Origin: an uncultured Mesorhizobium sp.
GTDB lineage: Bacteria; Pseudomonadota; Alphaproteobacteria; Rhizobiales; Rhizobiaceae
Direction: 5' to 3'
Assembly: GCA_950071955.1 (NCBI GenBank)
Contig: CATMOC010000206.1
Coordinates: 1-6,693 of the forward strand
DNA: 6,693 nucleotides
A program made the position numbers and the translations under genes. The notes beneath the pieces are model-generated. The model had not been told where the DNA came from. It saw nothing but the letters and a program-made list of their open reading frames with translations, and searched no databases. Positions 1 to 6,469 of this stretch are shown here, piece after piece (positions within the stretch are counted from its first letter, which is position 1; every line of letters starts with the position of its first letter).

Positions 1-2089
1 CTTGCTCGGCATAGGCGTTTTCGGGAATGTGCTTGGCGACGAGGTCGTCGATGACGTCCTGGCGCATCTCTCCGACGGTCTCGGAGAGGTTCTCCCCGTC
101 CATCAGGTCCTTGCGCTGCTCGAACACCACCTTGCGCTGGTCGTTCATCACGTCGTCATACTTGAGCACGTTCTTGCGGATGTCGAAATTGCGTGCCTCG
201 ACCTTCTTCTGCGCCTTCTCCAGCGCCTTGTTGATCCAGGGATGGATGATGGCCTCGTCCTCCTTGAGGCCGAGCTTCTGCAGCATGCCGTCCATGCGGT
301 CGGAGCCGAAGATGCGCATCAGATCGTCCTGCAGCGACAGGAAGAATTTCGACCGGCCAGGGTCGCCCTGGCGGCCGGAGCGGCCGCGAAGCTGGTTGTC
401 GATGCGCCGCGATTCATGGCGCTCGGTCGCCAGCACGTAGAGCCCGCCGGCGGCCAGCGCCTTCTCCTTCAGCCGCTGCACGTCCTCGCGGATCGCCTTC
501 TCCTTCGCGTCCCGCTCGGGGCCTTCCGGCATGTCGGCCAGCTCCTGGGCGATGCGCATGTCGGCGTTGCCGCCCAGCTGGATGTCGGTGCCGCGGCCGG
601 CCATGTTGGTGGCGATGGTGATGGCGCCCGGCTTGCCGGCCTGGGCAACGATCTGCGCCTCGCGCTCGTGGTGGCGGGCGTTCAGGATCTCGAAGGACGA
701 CACGCCGTCCTTGCGCAGCCGCTCGGCGAGCAGTTCGGACTTCTCGATCGACGTGGTGCCCACCAGGATCGGCTGGCCCTTGGAATGGGCGTCCTTGATC
801 TCGCGGGCGATGGCGCGGAATTTCTCCTCGACCGTCCGGTAGACCTCGTCGTCCTCGTCCAGGCGCGCGACGGGAAGGTTGGTGGGGATTTCGGAGACCC
901 CGAGACCGTAGATGTTGCCGAATTCCTCCGCTTCGGTCGACGCCGTGCCGGTCATGCCGGCCAGCTTCTTGTACATGCGGAAATAGTTCTGGAAGGTGAT
1001 CGAGGCCAGCGTCTGGTTCTCGGGCTGGACCTTGACGTGCTCCTTGGCCTCCAGGGCCTGGTGCAGACCCTCCGAGTAGCGGCGGCCCGGCATCATGCGG
1101 CCGGTGAATTCGTCGATGATGACGATCTCGCCGTTGCGCACGATGTAGTCCTTGTCGCGCTGGAACAGCCGGTGCGCCTTCAGCGCGTTGTTGACGTGGT
1201 GGACGATCGCCACGTTCTCGATGTCGTAGAGGGACGCGCCCTTGAGCAATCCGGCGTCGCGCAAAAGGTTCTCCAGCTTCTCGGTTCCCTCCTCGGTGAA
1301 GGTCGCCGTGCGCTGCTTCTCGTCGATCTCGGAGTCCTGTTCGCTCAACTGCGGAATGAACATGTCGATCTGGTTGTAGAGTTCGGAACGATCCTCGAGA
1401 GGGCCGGAGATGATCAGCGGCGTGCGCGCCTCGTCGATCAGGATCGAATCCACCTCGTCGACGATCGCGTAGTTGTGACCGCGCTGGACCATCTGGACGC
1501 GCTCGTACTTCATGTTGTCGCGCAGATAGTCGAAGCCGAGCTCGTTGTTGGTGCCGTAGGTCACGTCGCAGCCATAGGCGGCCTTGCGCTGCTCGTCCGA
1601 CATGCCGTGCACGATGACGCCGGTGGTGAGGCCCAGGAAGGAATAGACGCGGCCCATCCACTCCGCGTCGCGCCGGGCGAGATAGTCGTTGACGGTGACG
1701 ACGTGGACGCCCTTGCCTTCGAGCGCGTTCAGGTAGACCGGAAGCGTTGCCACCAGGGTCTTGCCCTCGCCGGTGCGCATCTCCGCGATGCCGCTTTCGT
1801 GCAGCACCATGCCACCGATGAGCTGGACGTCGAAGGGCCTGAGGCCGAGCGCGCGCCGCGCCGCTTCGCGGGCGACGGCGAATGCGGGTACCAGGAGATC
1901 GTCGAGCGACCGCCCCTCGGCGATCTGGGAACGGAACTCGGCGGTCTTTGCCTTCAGCGCCCCGTCGGAGAGCGCCGTCATCTCCGCCTCCAGCGCATTG
2001 ATCGCCTCGACCCGGGGACGAAGTCCCTTGATCCGACGATCGTTGGAGGAGCCGAATACCTTGCGTGCGAGAGCACCGAGACTGACCAT
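1..2089 (-). CDS. secA: Preprotein translocase ATPase SecA (3' end missing)
   Basis: SecA is the peripheral ATPase that pushes unfolded preproteins through SecYEG. The minus frame gives 696 residues starting [19 protein letters not shown]. Visible motifs: Walker A RTGEGKT (105-111), [15 protein letters not shown] (131-145), [17 protein letters not shown] (177-193), the Walker B/DEAD-like [16 protein letters not shown] (211-226), IIDEFTGR in the preprotein-crosslinking region, MTGTA, the second nucleotide-binding domain motif MAGRGTD (496-502) and the arginine-finger region RGRSGRQGD (568-576). The read ends within the helical scaffold just after [10 protein letters not shown]. The family is usually about 900 residues, so roughly 200, including the C-terminal linker and any zinc-binding tail, lie past the left edge. 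The start has an AGGA ribosome-binding site 7 bases upstream (plus-strand TCCT at 2097-2100). Transcribed divergently from the foldase gene. Identity is certain; whether the C-terminus is intact cannot be seen. Confidence 0.98.
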   Translation of the reverse strand, partial: MVSLGALARKVFGSSNDRRIKGLRPRVEAINALEAEMTALSDGALKAKTAEFRSQIAEGRSLDDLLVPAFAVAREAARRALGLRPFDVQLIGGMVLHESGIAEMRTGEGKTLVATLPVYLNALEGKGVHVVTVNDYLARRDAEWMGRVYSFLGLTTGVIVHGMSDEQRKAAYGCDVTYGTNNELGFDYLRDNMKYERVQMVQRGHNYAIVDEVDSILIDEARTPLIISGPLEDRSELYNQIDMFIPQLSEQDSEIDEKQRTATFTEEGTEKLENLLRDAGLLKGASLYDIENVAIVHHVNNALKAHRLFQRDKDYIVRNGEIVIIDEFTGRMMPGRRYSEGLHQALEAKEHVKVQPENQTLASITFQNYFRMYKKLAGMTGTASTEAEEFGNIYGLGVSEIPTNLPVARLDEDDEVYRTVEEKFRAIAREIKDAHSKGQPILVGTTSIEKSELLAERLRKDGVSSFEILNARHHEREAQIVAQAGKPGAITIATNMAGRGTDIQLGGNADMRIAQELADMPEGPERDAKEKAIREDVQRLKEKALAAGGLYVLATERHESRRIDNQLRGRSGRQGDPGRSKFFLSLQDDLMRIFGSDRMDGMLQKLGLKEDEAIIHPWINKALEKAQKKVEARNFDIRKNVLKYDDVMNDQRKVVFEQRKDLMDGENLSETVGEMRQDVIDDLVAKHIPENAYAEQ

Positions 2090-2116
2090 CAGCTGGTCCT
2101 TTCGAACAGAAACCTC

Positions 2117-2133
2117 TTCCGGCCGGAACCGGC
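2117..2133. repeat. Overlapping palindromes in the secA leader
   Basis: TTCCGGCCGGAA (2117-2128) is a perfect 12-base palindrome. It overlaps GCCGG-AA-CCGGC (2122-2133), so the same bases can pair in two alternative ways. They lie 28-44 bases upstream of the secA start codon, between the terminator-like hairpin and the ribosome-binding site. They could be an operator or part of a leader RNA fold, but GC-rich alphaproteobacterial DNA produces such palindromes by chance fairly often. No function is assigned. Confidence 0.35.
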
Positions 2134-2174
2134 AGGACCTTGCCTGGTATGGGGTTTAGGGCAGATCCACAATC

Positions 2175-2204
2175 AAAAATGCGTCCGGAAACGCTTCTGG
2201 ACGC
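2175..2204 (-). terminator. Terminator-like hairpin at the 5' end of the secA leader
   Basis: On the minus strand the arms GCGTCCAGAA and TTCCGGACGC enclose the 4-base loop GCGT (2204-2181). They form 6 bp, an A/C mismatch, then 3 bp. The outer arm is followed by ATTTTTG, a run of five T at 2179-2175. This is the layout of an intrinsic terminator reading toward secA. It begins only about 6 bases after the predicted transcription start, so it could be an attenuator, a terminator for transcripts entering from the right, or a 5' stabilising stem. Read on the plus strand the stem is a continuous 10 bp with one G/T pair, but no T-run follows. The structure is seen; its role is inferred. Confidence 0.45.
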
Positions 2205-2216
2205 AGGGACGAAGGA

Positions 2217-2245
2217 CAGATAAGAGGGGGCGAAAGCGATGTCAA
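2217..2245 (-). promoter_or_regulatory. Predicted sigma70-type promoter of secA
   Basis: Read on the minus strand there is a perfect -35 hexamer TTGACA (2245-2240), a 17-base spacer, and TATCTG (2222-2217) as the -10, which keeps the leading TAT of the consensus. Transcription would begin near 2210, giving a secA leader of about 120 bases. It is the best promoter-like sequence I found in the divergent region, and the only one with a full -35. The -10 is weak (3 of 6), as is common in high-GC alphaproteobacteria. No equally good promoter toward the foldase gene was found. Confidence 0.6.
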
Positions 2246-2334
2246 CGCTGACCGCGAGCGGCTTGGGCCGCCTATTTTCGCCTCATTCGGGCGCGAGAGG
2301 CTGCGCCTTCGGCATTTCCACCTGGAGAAAATTC

Positions 2335-3228
2335 ATGCGTGCGCCCTTTGATCTTCGTATCCTCTCCGCATGTGCATTGATCGTGGGGCTGTCCATGTCC
2401 GCGCCGATCGGTGCTGCGGCTCAGGAAACCCCGGCGCCGGCGCAGGAGGCTCCGTCCGGTACCACGGTGATCGCGACCGTCAATGGCGCCGACGTCACAG
2501 AGGCCGAGTTGCAGATGGCGCTGAATGATCTGGGCGAGCAGTTCGCCCAGCTTCCAGCCGAGCAGAAGCGGGCGGCGGCGCTTTCCGCGGTGATCGAGAT
2601 ACGGCTCCTCGCCCAGCAGGCGGCCGATGCCGGCCTGGGAGACAGCGAGGGGTTCAAGCAGCGGATGGAGTTCCTTCGCGAGCGCGCCCTGCACAGCGCC
2701 TTCGTCGAACAGAAGGTGGCCGCCGAGGTGACGGACGAGACGATCCGCGCGCGCTACGACCAGGAAGTCGCGGCTACCCCGCCGAGCAACGAGATTCGCG
2801 CCAGGCACATCCTCGTCAAGACCAAAGAGGAAGCCGAGGAGATCATCAAGCAACTGGAGGCCGGCGGCGACTTCGAGGCGATTGCCAAGGAGAAATCCAC
2901 CGACGGCGCCGCGCCCCAGGGCGGCGATCTCGGCTATTTCGGTCCCGGGCAGATGGTGCCGGCCTTCGAGAAGGCTGCCTTCGCGCTGGAAGTCGGGGAG
3001 TACTCGAAGGAGCCGGTCGAGACCGACTTCGGCTTCCATGTCATCAAGGTGGAGGACAAGCGCACGCAGCAGCCGCCCGCCTTCGAGCAGGTGAGGGACC
3101 AGATCCGTTCGCTGTTGTTCCGCGAGAAATATTTCGAGATGGTGAAGGCCTCCCGTGAGGCGGCCGAGATCGACGTCAAGGATCCCGCCCTCAAGGAGGC
3201 GGTCGGAAAGATCGACGCGACCGAGTAG
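2335..3228 (+). CDS. Exported parvulin-type peptidyl-prolyl cis-trans isomerase (SurA/PpiC-like)
   Basis: Catalyses cis-trans isomerisation of prolyl bonds and probably acts as a periplasmic chaperone for exported proteins. The 297-residue product has a signal peptide (MRAPFDLR, hydrophobic [11 protein letters not shown], likely cleavage after the AAA at 27-29), a Pro/Ala-rich linker, a helical SurA-N-like region (about 45-145, opening [14 protein letters not shown]) and one rotamase domain (about 153-245). Domain hallmarks are RARHILVK (155-162, His158), GGDLGYF (196-202), M207 with PAFEKAAF (209-216) and [10 protein letters not shown] (230-239, His235). A helical tail with [16 protein letters not shown] follows. 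I chose ATG 2335 because GGAG sits 7 bases upstream and it begins the signal peptide; the in-frame ATG at 2239 would put 32 non-signal residues in front. It heads the cluster with argJ. No lipobox cysteine follows the signal peptide, so a soluble periplasmic protein is expected. Confidence 0.92.
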   Translation: MRAPFDLRILSACALIVGLSMSAPIGAAAQETPAPAQEAPSGTTVIATVNGADVTEAELQMALNDLGEQFAQLPAEQKRAAALSAVIEIRLLAQQAADAGLGDSEGFKQRMEFLRERALHSAFVEQKVAAEVTDETIRARYDQEVAATPPSNEIRARHILVKTKEEAEEIIKQLEAGGDFEAIAKEKSTDGAAPQGGDLGYFGPGQMVPAFEKAAFALEVGEYSKEPVETDFGFHVIKVEDKRTQQPPAFEQVRDQIRSLLFREKYFEMVKASREAAEIDVKDPALKEAVGKIDATE

Positions 3229-3260
3229 CAGACACTCCAGCGCCGAACAGACCGACCCCC

Positions 3261-4502
3261 ATGTCCAGCACCGTCTCGCCGCTCGCTCCGAAGAAATTCG
3301 TCACCCTGCCGCCGGTCGACGGCGTCAGGATCGCCACGGCGGAAGCCGGGATCAAGTACAAGGGCCGCACCGATCTCCTCGTCATGACCTTCGACGAGGG
3401 CACCGCGGTCGCCGGCGTCCTCACGCGTTCGAAGTGTCCGTCCGCCCCCGTCGATCTCTGCCGGGAAAACCTCCCGGGCGGCAAGGGACGGATCCTCGTG
3501 GTCAACTCCGGCAACGCCAATGCCTTCACCGGCAGGAAGGGCAGAGCGGCCACGACCGCGACGGCCGAGGCCGCCGCGGCGGCGGCCGGATGTGGGCAGG
3601 ACGAGGTCTACCTCGCCTCTACGGGCGTGATCGGAGAACCGCTGGACGCCGGCAAGTTCTCGCACATGCTCGCCGATCTCGCCGCCAAGGCCTCGCCGGA
3701 CCGCTGGGCGGATGCCGGCAAGGCGATCATGACCACCGACACCTATCCGAAATACGCGACCGCCAGGGTGACGCTGGGCGGGGTGGACGTCACTATCAAC
3801 GGGATCGCAAAGGGCGCCGGCATGATCGCGCCCGACATGGCGACCATGCTCTCCTTCGTCGCCACCGACGCGCCGATCGCCGCGCCGGTCCTGAAGGACC
3901 TTTTGACGCGCGGCGCCAACCGCAGCTTCAACGCGGTGACGGTCGACAGCGACACCTCGACCAGCGACACTCTGCTGATCTTCGCGACCGGGGCCGCGGC
4001 GCGGCGCGGCGCTCCGTCGGTCACCGCGCTCGACGATCCTGAACTCGTCCCCTTCAAACGGGCGCTGAACCGCCTTCTCAAGGACCTCGCCCTGCAGGTG
4101 GTTCGGGACGGGGAAGGCGCGCGCAAGGAGATCGAGATCGCCGTCGGCGGCGCGAAGTCGTCGCGTTCGGCAAAGCGCATCGCGCTGTCGATCGCCAACT
4201 CGCCGCTGGTGAAGACTGCCGTCGCAGGCGAGGACGCCAACTGGGGACGCGTCGTCATGGCGGTCGGCAAGGCGGGCGAGCCGGCCGAGCGCGACCTTCT
4301 GTCGATCTCGTTCGGCGACCACCGCGTCGCCCATGAAGGCGAGCGCGATCCATCCTATTCGGAAGAGGCCGTGTCCGAATACATGAAGGGCGACCGGATC
4401 AGGATCGGCGTCGACCTCGGCATCGGGCAGGGCAAGGCGACGGTCTGGACCTGCGACCTGACGAAGGAGTATGTCGCCATCAACGGCGATTATCGAAGCT
4501 GA
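3261..4502 (+). CDS. argJ: Bifunctional ornithine acetyltransferase / N-acetylglutamate synthase ArgJ
   Basis: ArgJ moves the acetyl group from N-acetylornithine to glutamate, closing the cyclic arginine pathway; some members also use acetyl-CoA. The 413-residue product is full length. The precursor self-cleaves before the nucleophilic threonine: [14 protein letters not shown] (184-197) places the cut between Ala194 and Thr195. Other active-site positions are present by comparison with known ArgJ enzymes: Thr121-Gly122 in STGVIG (oxyanion hole), Lys184, Glu286 in DGEGA, and Asn408 and Ser413 at the C-terminus (AINGDYRS). [12 protein letters not shown] (80-91) and GEDANWGR (323-330) are also typical. 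The start gives the usual MSS...SPLAP opening. No clear Shine-Dalgarno precedes it (the 10 bases before ATG are ACCGACCCCC), so translation may depend on the foldase gene 32 bases upstream. Cytoplasmic. Whether it is mono- or bifunctional cannot be read from sequence. Confidence 0.97.
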   Translation: MSSTVSPLAPKKFVTLPPVDGVRIATAEAGIKYKGRTDLLVMTFDEGTAVAGVLTRSKCPSAPVDLCRENLPGGKGRILVVNSGNANAFTGRKGRAATTATAEAAAAAAGCGQDEVYLASTGVIGEPLDAGKFSHMLADLAAKASPDRWADAGKAIMTTDTYPKYATARVTLGGVDVTINGIAKGAGMIAPDMATMLSFVATDAPIAAPVLKDLLTRGANRSFNAVTVDSDTSTSDTLLIFATGAAARRGAPSVTALDDPELVPFKRALNRLLKDLALQVVRDGEGARKEIEIAVGGAKSSRSAKRIALSIANSPLVKTAVAGEDANWGRVVMAVGKAGEPAERDLLSISFGDHRVAHEGERDPSYSEEAVSEYMKGDRIRIGVDLGIGQGKATVWTCDLTKEYVAINGDYRS

Positions 4503-4510
4503 CGAGGCGG

Positions 4511-5293
4511 ATGTTGCGGACGGGACTCGGCGGCAGCATGCCGGAACTTTCAACCGTAAGGCGCTACGAGGCGGCCGGGTTTCGCGCATGGCCGGCCTCG
4601 TCGGTCATGTATGACGGCACCTGGGCTATCCGGCTGACCGCCGGGCTGCCGGCCAAGAGACTGAACTCGGTCAATCCGCTGGATCCCGCCGACAGCCTGA
4701 ACATCGGCGAGCGCATCGAGAGGGCGGCGCGCCGGTTCGACGCCTACGGGCGTCCCGTCACTTTCCGGATATCGCCACTCGCCGGCGACACCCTGTCGCT
4801 CCATCTCGACCGCGAAGGCTGGGTCTCCTTCGCCGATTCCATCGTCATGCGCTGTCCGCTCGATGCCCCCGCGCTGGAAGACGTGCTCGACCAGATACCG
4901 CTCAAGGACATCGGCCGGTTCGTCGGAGCGGCGCTCAAGGTCCACGGCATGAAGCCGGCGCACCGGCCGGGCCTGTCCGAACTCATCGGATCGATCGAAC
5001 CCGAGACCGGGCTCTTCGTCATGGAGGCGGAGGGCAAGCCGGTCGCGACGGCCATCTGCGTCCACGACGGCGATCTCGCCGGGCTGTTCGAAGTGGCGAC
5101 CGCGCAGGCGGCGCGCGGCGGCGGCCACGGCCGGCGCATCGTGCTCGCGGCGCTGAAATGGGCGCGGCTCCGCGGCGCGCGCGAGGCCTGGCTCCAGGTC
5201 GAGGCGGACAATGGCCCGGCAACCGCGCTCTATCGGTCGATCGGCTTTCGCGAAGCCTACCGCTACCACTATCGCCGCCGGGCAGGAACCTGA
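4511..5293 (+). CDS. GNAT-family N-acetyltransferase with N-terminal extension
   Basis: A probable acetyl-CoA-dependent acetyltransferase; the acceptor is unknown. Of 260 residues, the C-terminal part holds the GNAT core: LFEVATAQAARGGGHGRRI (192-210) includes the acetyl-CoA pyrophosphate-binding pattern R-G-G-G-H-G at 202-207, followed by helix VLAALKWARLRGA, strand EAWLQVEADN (225-234) and the motif-B segment GPATALYRSIGF (235-246). The first 110 or so residues carry TWAIRLTAGLPAKRLNSVNP (37-56), which I associate with a GNAT protein found beside argJ in Rhizobiales. The gene starts 8 bases after the argJ stop. ATG 4511 has GAGG only 3 bases upstream; the in-frame ATG at 4538 (MPELSTVRRYEAAGF) is a real alternative and would remove nine residues. 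Family assignment is firm; a link to arginine metabolism rests on position alone. Confidence 0.9.
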   Translation: MLRTGLGGSMPELSTVRRYEAAGFRAWPASSVMYDGTWAIRLTAGLPAKRLNSVNPLDPADSLNIGERIERAARRFDAYGRPVTFRISPLAGDTLSLHLDREGWVSFADSIVMRCPLDAPALEDVLDQIPLKDIGRFVGAALKVHGMKPAHRPGLSELIGSIEPETGLFVMEAEGKPVATAICVHDGDLAGLFEVATAQAARGGGHGRRIVLAALKWARLRGAREAWLQVEADNGPATALYRSIGFREAYRYHYRRRAGT

Positions 5294-5297
5294 CGCC

Positions 5298-5708
5298 ATG
5301 GCGGCGCAGCGCCCGATCCTCCTGGTTGCCGCCTGCGCCCTGGTCGACGCCGACGGGCGGGTCCTTCTCGCGCAGCGGCCCGAAGGCAAGGCTCTCGCCG
5401 GCATGTGGGAATTCCCCGGCGGCAAGGTCGAAGCCGGGGAACGGCCGGAGGAGACGGTCGTGAGGGAACTCAGGGAAGAACTCGGCATCGTCACGCGCGA
5501 GGCGTGCCTCGCCCCACTCACCTTCGCCAGCCACGGCTATGAGAGCTTCCACCTCCTGATGCCCCTCTTCGTGTGCCGGAAGTTCGAGGGCACGCCGCAA
5601 AGCCTGGAGGGCCAGAAACTGAAATGGGTGCGCCCGCGCGCCATGCGCGACTACCCGATGCCGCCGGCCGACGAGCCGTTGATCCCCTTCCTCATCGACC
5701 TCTTGTAG
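5298..5708 (+). CDS. mutT: MutT-type Nudix hydrolase (probable 8-oxo-dGTP diphosphatase)
   Basis: Probably hydrolyses 8-oxo-dGTP to the monophosphate, keeping oxidised guanine out of DNA. The 136-residue product is close to the length of E. coli MutT. The Nudix box G-x5-E-x7-RE-L-x-EE-x-G-I is complete at residues 42-64 (GKVEAGE followed by RELREELGI), preceded by MWEFPG. The C-terminus DYPMPPADEPLIPFL aligns with the MutT base-recognition segment; the Asn of E. coli PPANEP is Asp125 here. ATG 5298 was chosen because AGGA lies 10 bases upstream, it begins the Nudix fold (RPILLVAACALVDADGRVLL), and it follows the GNAT stop by 4 bases. An upstream in-frame ATG at 5211 would overlap the GNAT gene by over 80 bases. 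Last gene of the tight cluster; I see no strong terminator after it. Other Nudix substrates remain possible. Confidence 0.92.
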   Translation: MAAQRPILLVAACALVDADGRVLLAQRPEGKALAGMWEFPGGKVEAGERPEETVVRELREELGIVTREACLAPLTFASHGYESFHLLMPLFVCRKFEGTPQSLEGQKLKWVRPRAMRDYPMPPADEPLIPFLIDLL

Positions 5709-5764
5709 ATCCCGGTCGGCCTTCCGGTGGGGCGATCACTCCGCCTCGACCTCCCGCGCGCCAT

Positions 5765-5793
5765 TTGAAAACAGCGTTAATGGATCGTTTAGC
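5765..5793 (+). promoter_or_regulatory. Possible promoter with a CtrA-like motif, upstream of the small membrane protein
   Basis: TTGAAA (5765-5770, 5 of 6 to the -35 consensus) is 17 bases from TTTAGC (5788-5793, a poor -10). Within the spacer and -10 lies TTAA-N7-TTTA (5777-5791), one base off the CtrA consensus TTAA-N7-TTAA known from Caulobacter and Rhizobiales. The patch is AT-richer than its surroundings and lies in the 150-base gap after mutT, 65 bases before the next gene. Both readings are inference from motif similarity. Confidence 0.35.
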
Positions 5794-5858
5794 TCGCCCT
5801 GCCAGGATGGCGGCTGTCGGCAATGGCTTCGTGGCACGTTCAGGCGGGGAGTTTCGGG

Positions 5859-6167
5859 ATGCGCGTGGATCAGGACTGGGAATATCCGGAGGTCACCCAG
5901 GCGTCGCGGCTGAATTCGGCGGGCATGGGCGTGATCCGCATCGCGCTCCTCTTCGGTTCCGCCGCCGTCGCAGTCGGGCTGATCGTGGCTCCCATCGCCG
6001 AAAGGCAGCTGCAGCGCAGCGCCGGCCTGGGCGGCGTCGATACCATGACCACCGGCTCGATCGGCAACAGGGACATCTACACCATGCGCCGCAGCGTCCT
6101 GCAGAGTTCGCCTCATGCGGTCTGCATCATCCACACGGACGGCCGCCGGTCGGGAGACTGCCGCTGA
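5859..6167 (+). CDS. Small single-pass membrane protein of unknown function
   Basis: I do not recognise a named family, although the sequence looks like a conserved small protein of Hyphomicrobiales. The 102-residue product has a hydrophilic, acidic N-terminus (MRVDQDWEYPEVTQASRLNS), one strong transmembrane helix (about 24-46, VIRIALLFGSAAVAVGLIVA), and a polar C-terminal part of about 55 residues with TTGSI (64-68). The C-terminal part has two cysteines, Cys89 (HAVCII) and Cys101 (SGDC), near the end. If that part faces the periplasm the cysteines could form a disulfide. GGGGAG at 5846-5851 lies 7 bases before ATG 5859, favouring this start over the in-frame ATG at 5823, which has no comparable site. 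It is separated from mutT by 150 bases and from the downstream pilin by 97, so it may be its own transcription unit. Confidence 0.75.
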   Translation: MRVDQDWEYPEVTQASRLNSAGMGVIRIALLFGSAAVAVGLIVAPIAERQLQRSAGLGGVDTMTTGSIGNRDIYTMRRSVLQSSPHAVCIIHTDGRRSGDCR

Positions 6168-6192
6168 GACGCCGCCGGTCGCGAACCGTCCG

Positions 6193-6237
6193 TTAACCAG
6201 GCCTCTTAAGGTTTTCTAGCAGATCGCTCGCTAATAT
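6193..6237 (+). promoter_or_regulatory. Possible pilin promoter with TTAA motifs
   Basis: The 97-base gap before the pilin gene is AT-richer than its flanks. It holds TTAACC (6193-6198, nearly the TTAACCAT half-site of CtrA) and TTAAGG (6206-6211); the two TTAA cores are 9 bases apart rather than the canonical 7. TAATAT at 6232-6237 could be a -10, giving a start around 6245 and a leader of about 20 bases. No good -35 is present at 17 bases, which would fit an activator-dependent promoter. The caulobacter pilA pilin gene is CtrA-activated, which makes the reading attractive but not shown here. Confidence 0.35.
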
Positions 6238-6264
6238 ACGGGACAGGCGATCGAGGAAGGCACG

Positions 6265-6438
6265 ATGAGGACGCTCAAGGCATTCTTGCACGACGAGGAC
6301 GGCGCGACGGCGATCGAATACGGTTTGATCGCGGCCGTGCTGTCGCTTTCGATCGTGGCCGGCATCGGCAAGGTGCAGGATGCCATCGCGTATCTCTTTT
6401 CCGAGCCCACTTCGGCGGTCCAGCAAACCCTGAACTGA
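6265..6438 (+). CDS. Flp/type IVb pilin prepilin
   Basis: A 57-residue Flp-family prepilin, the structural subunit of Tad-type (tight adherence) pili. The short positively charged leader MRTLKAFLHDEDG is followed by the processing site G13/A14, with Glu18 at +5 and Tyr19 at +6 (ATAIEYGLIAA), the hallmark of Flp pilins cut by a CpaA/TadV-type prepilin peptidase. A hydrophobic helix (about 20-40) and a short polar tail follow; the mature protein would be 44 residues. AGGAAGG (6254-6260) is a strong ribosome-binding site just before ATG 6265. No other cpa/tad gene is in the window, so this is an orphan pilin here and depends on assembly genes elsewhere. Its stop is 8 bases from the converging methyltransferase stop. 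Confidence 0.93.
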   Translation: MRTLKAFLHDEDGATAIEYGLIAAVLSLSIVAGIGKVQDAIAYLFSEPTSAVQQTLN

Positions 6439-6446
6439 CAGGCTGC

Positions 6447-6469
6447 TCAGCCGGGCGTATCCCGGTTGA
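6447..6469 (+). terminator. Hairpin just after the pilin stop codon
   Basis: TCAGCCGGG (6447-6455) pairs with CCCGGTTGA (6461-6469) over 9 bp with one G/T pair, around the 5-base loop CGTAT, 8 bases after the pilin stop. No T-run follows, so it is not a classical intrinsic terminator; it may stop or protect the 3' end of the pilin transcript. It also covers the last codons and stop of the converging methyltransferase gene, so the palindrome may partly reflect coding sequence. Confidence 0.35.

Noticed and set aside
2..2251. A 749-codon open frame on the plus strand opposite secA
   Set aside because: It is exactly antisense to the unmistakable secA frame, has low-complexity Leu/Val/Asp/His-rich content without domains, and open antisense frames this long are common opposite G/C-third-position genes.
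2258..2278. Short stem GCGGC-TTGG-GCCGC followed by CTATTTT on the plus strand
   Set aside because: Only 5 bp and an interrupted T-run, placed where no plus-strand gene ends; treated as chance.
2282..2316. A 10-codon minus-strand open frame (MPKAQPLAPE) upstream of secA, considered as a secM-like leader peptide
   Set aside because: It lies upstream of the predicted secA transcription start, has no signal sequence or arrest-like motif, and its ribosome-binding site is poorly spaced.
2239..2334. Upstream in-frame start extending the foldase by 32 residues
   Set aside because: The extension would bury a clear signal peptide, lies over the predicted secA promoter, and lacks the ribosome-binding site that ATG 2335 has.
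2934..4589. A 551-codon minus-strand frame over argJ
   Set aside because: Antisense shadow of argJ and of the end of the foldase gene; Arg/Gly/Asp-rich product with no recognisable family features.
5211..5297. Upstream in-frame start for mutT
   Set aside because: It would overlap the GNAT gene by more than 80 bases and add residues unlike the Nudix fold; ATG 5298 has a ribosome-binding site and fits family length.
5709..5745. Possible terminator after mutT around CCCGGTCGG and CCGGTGGGG
   Set aside because: The arms do not pair cleanly and no T-run follows, so no feature is called.
5573..6196. A 207-codon plus frame spanning the mutT end and the small membrane protein
   Set aside because: Arg/Pro/His-rich out-of-frame product overlapping two better supported genes, with no family resemblance.
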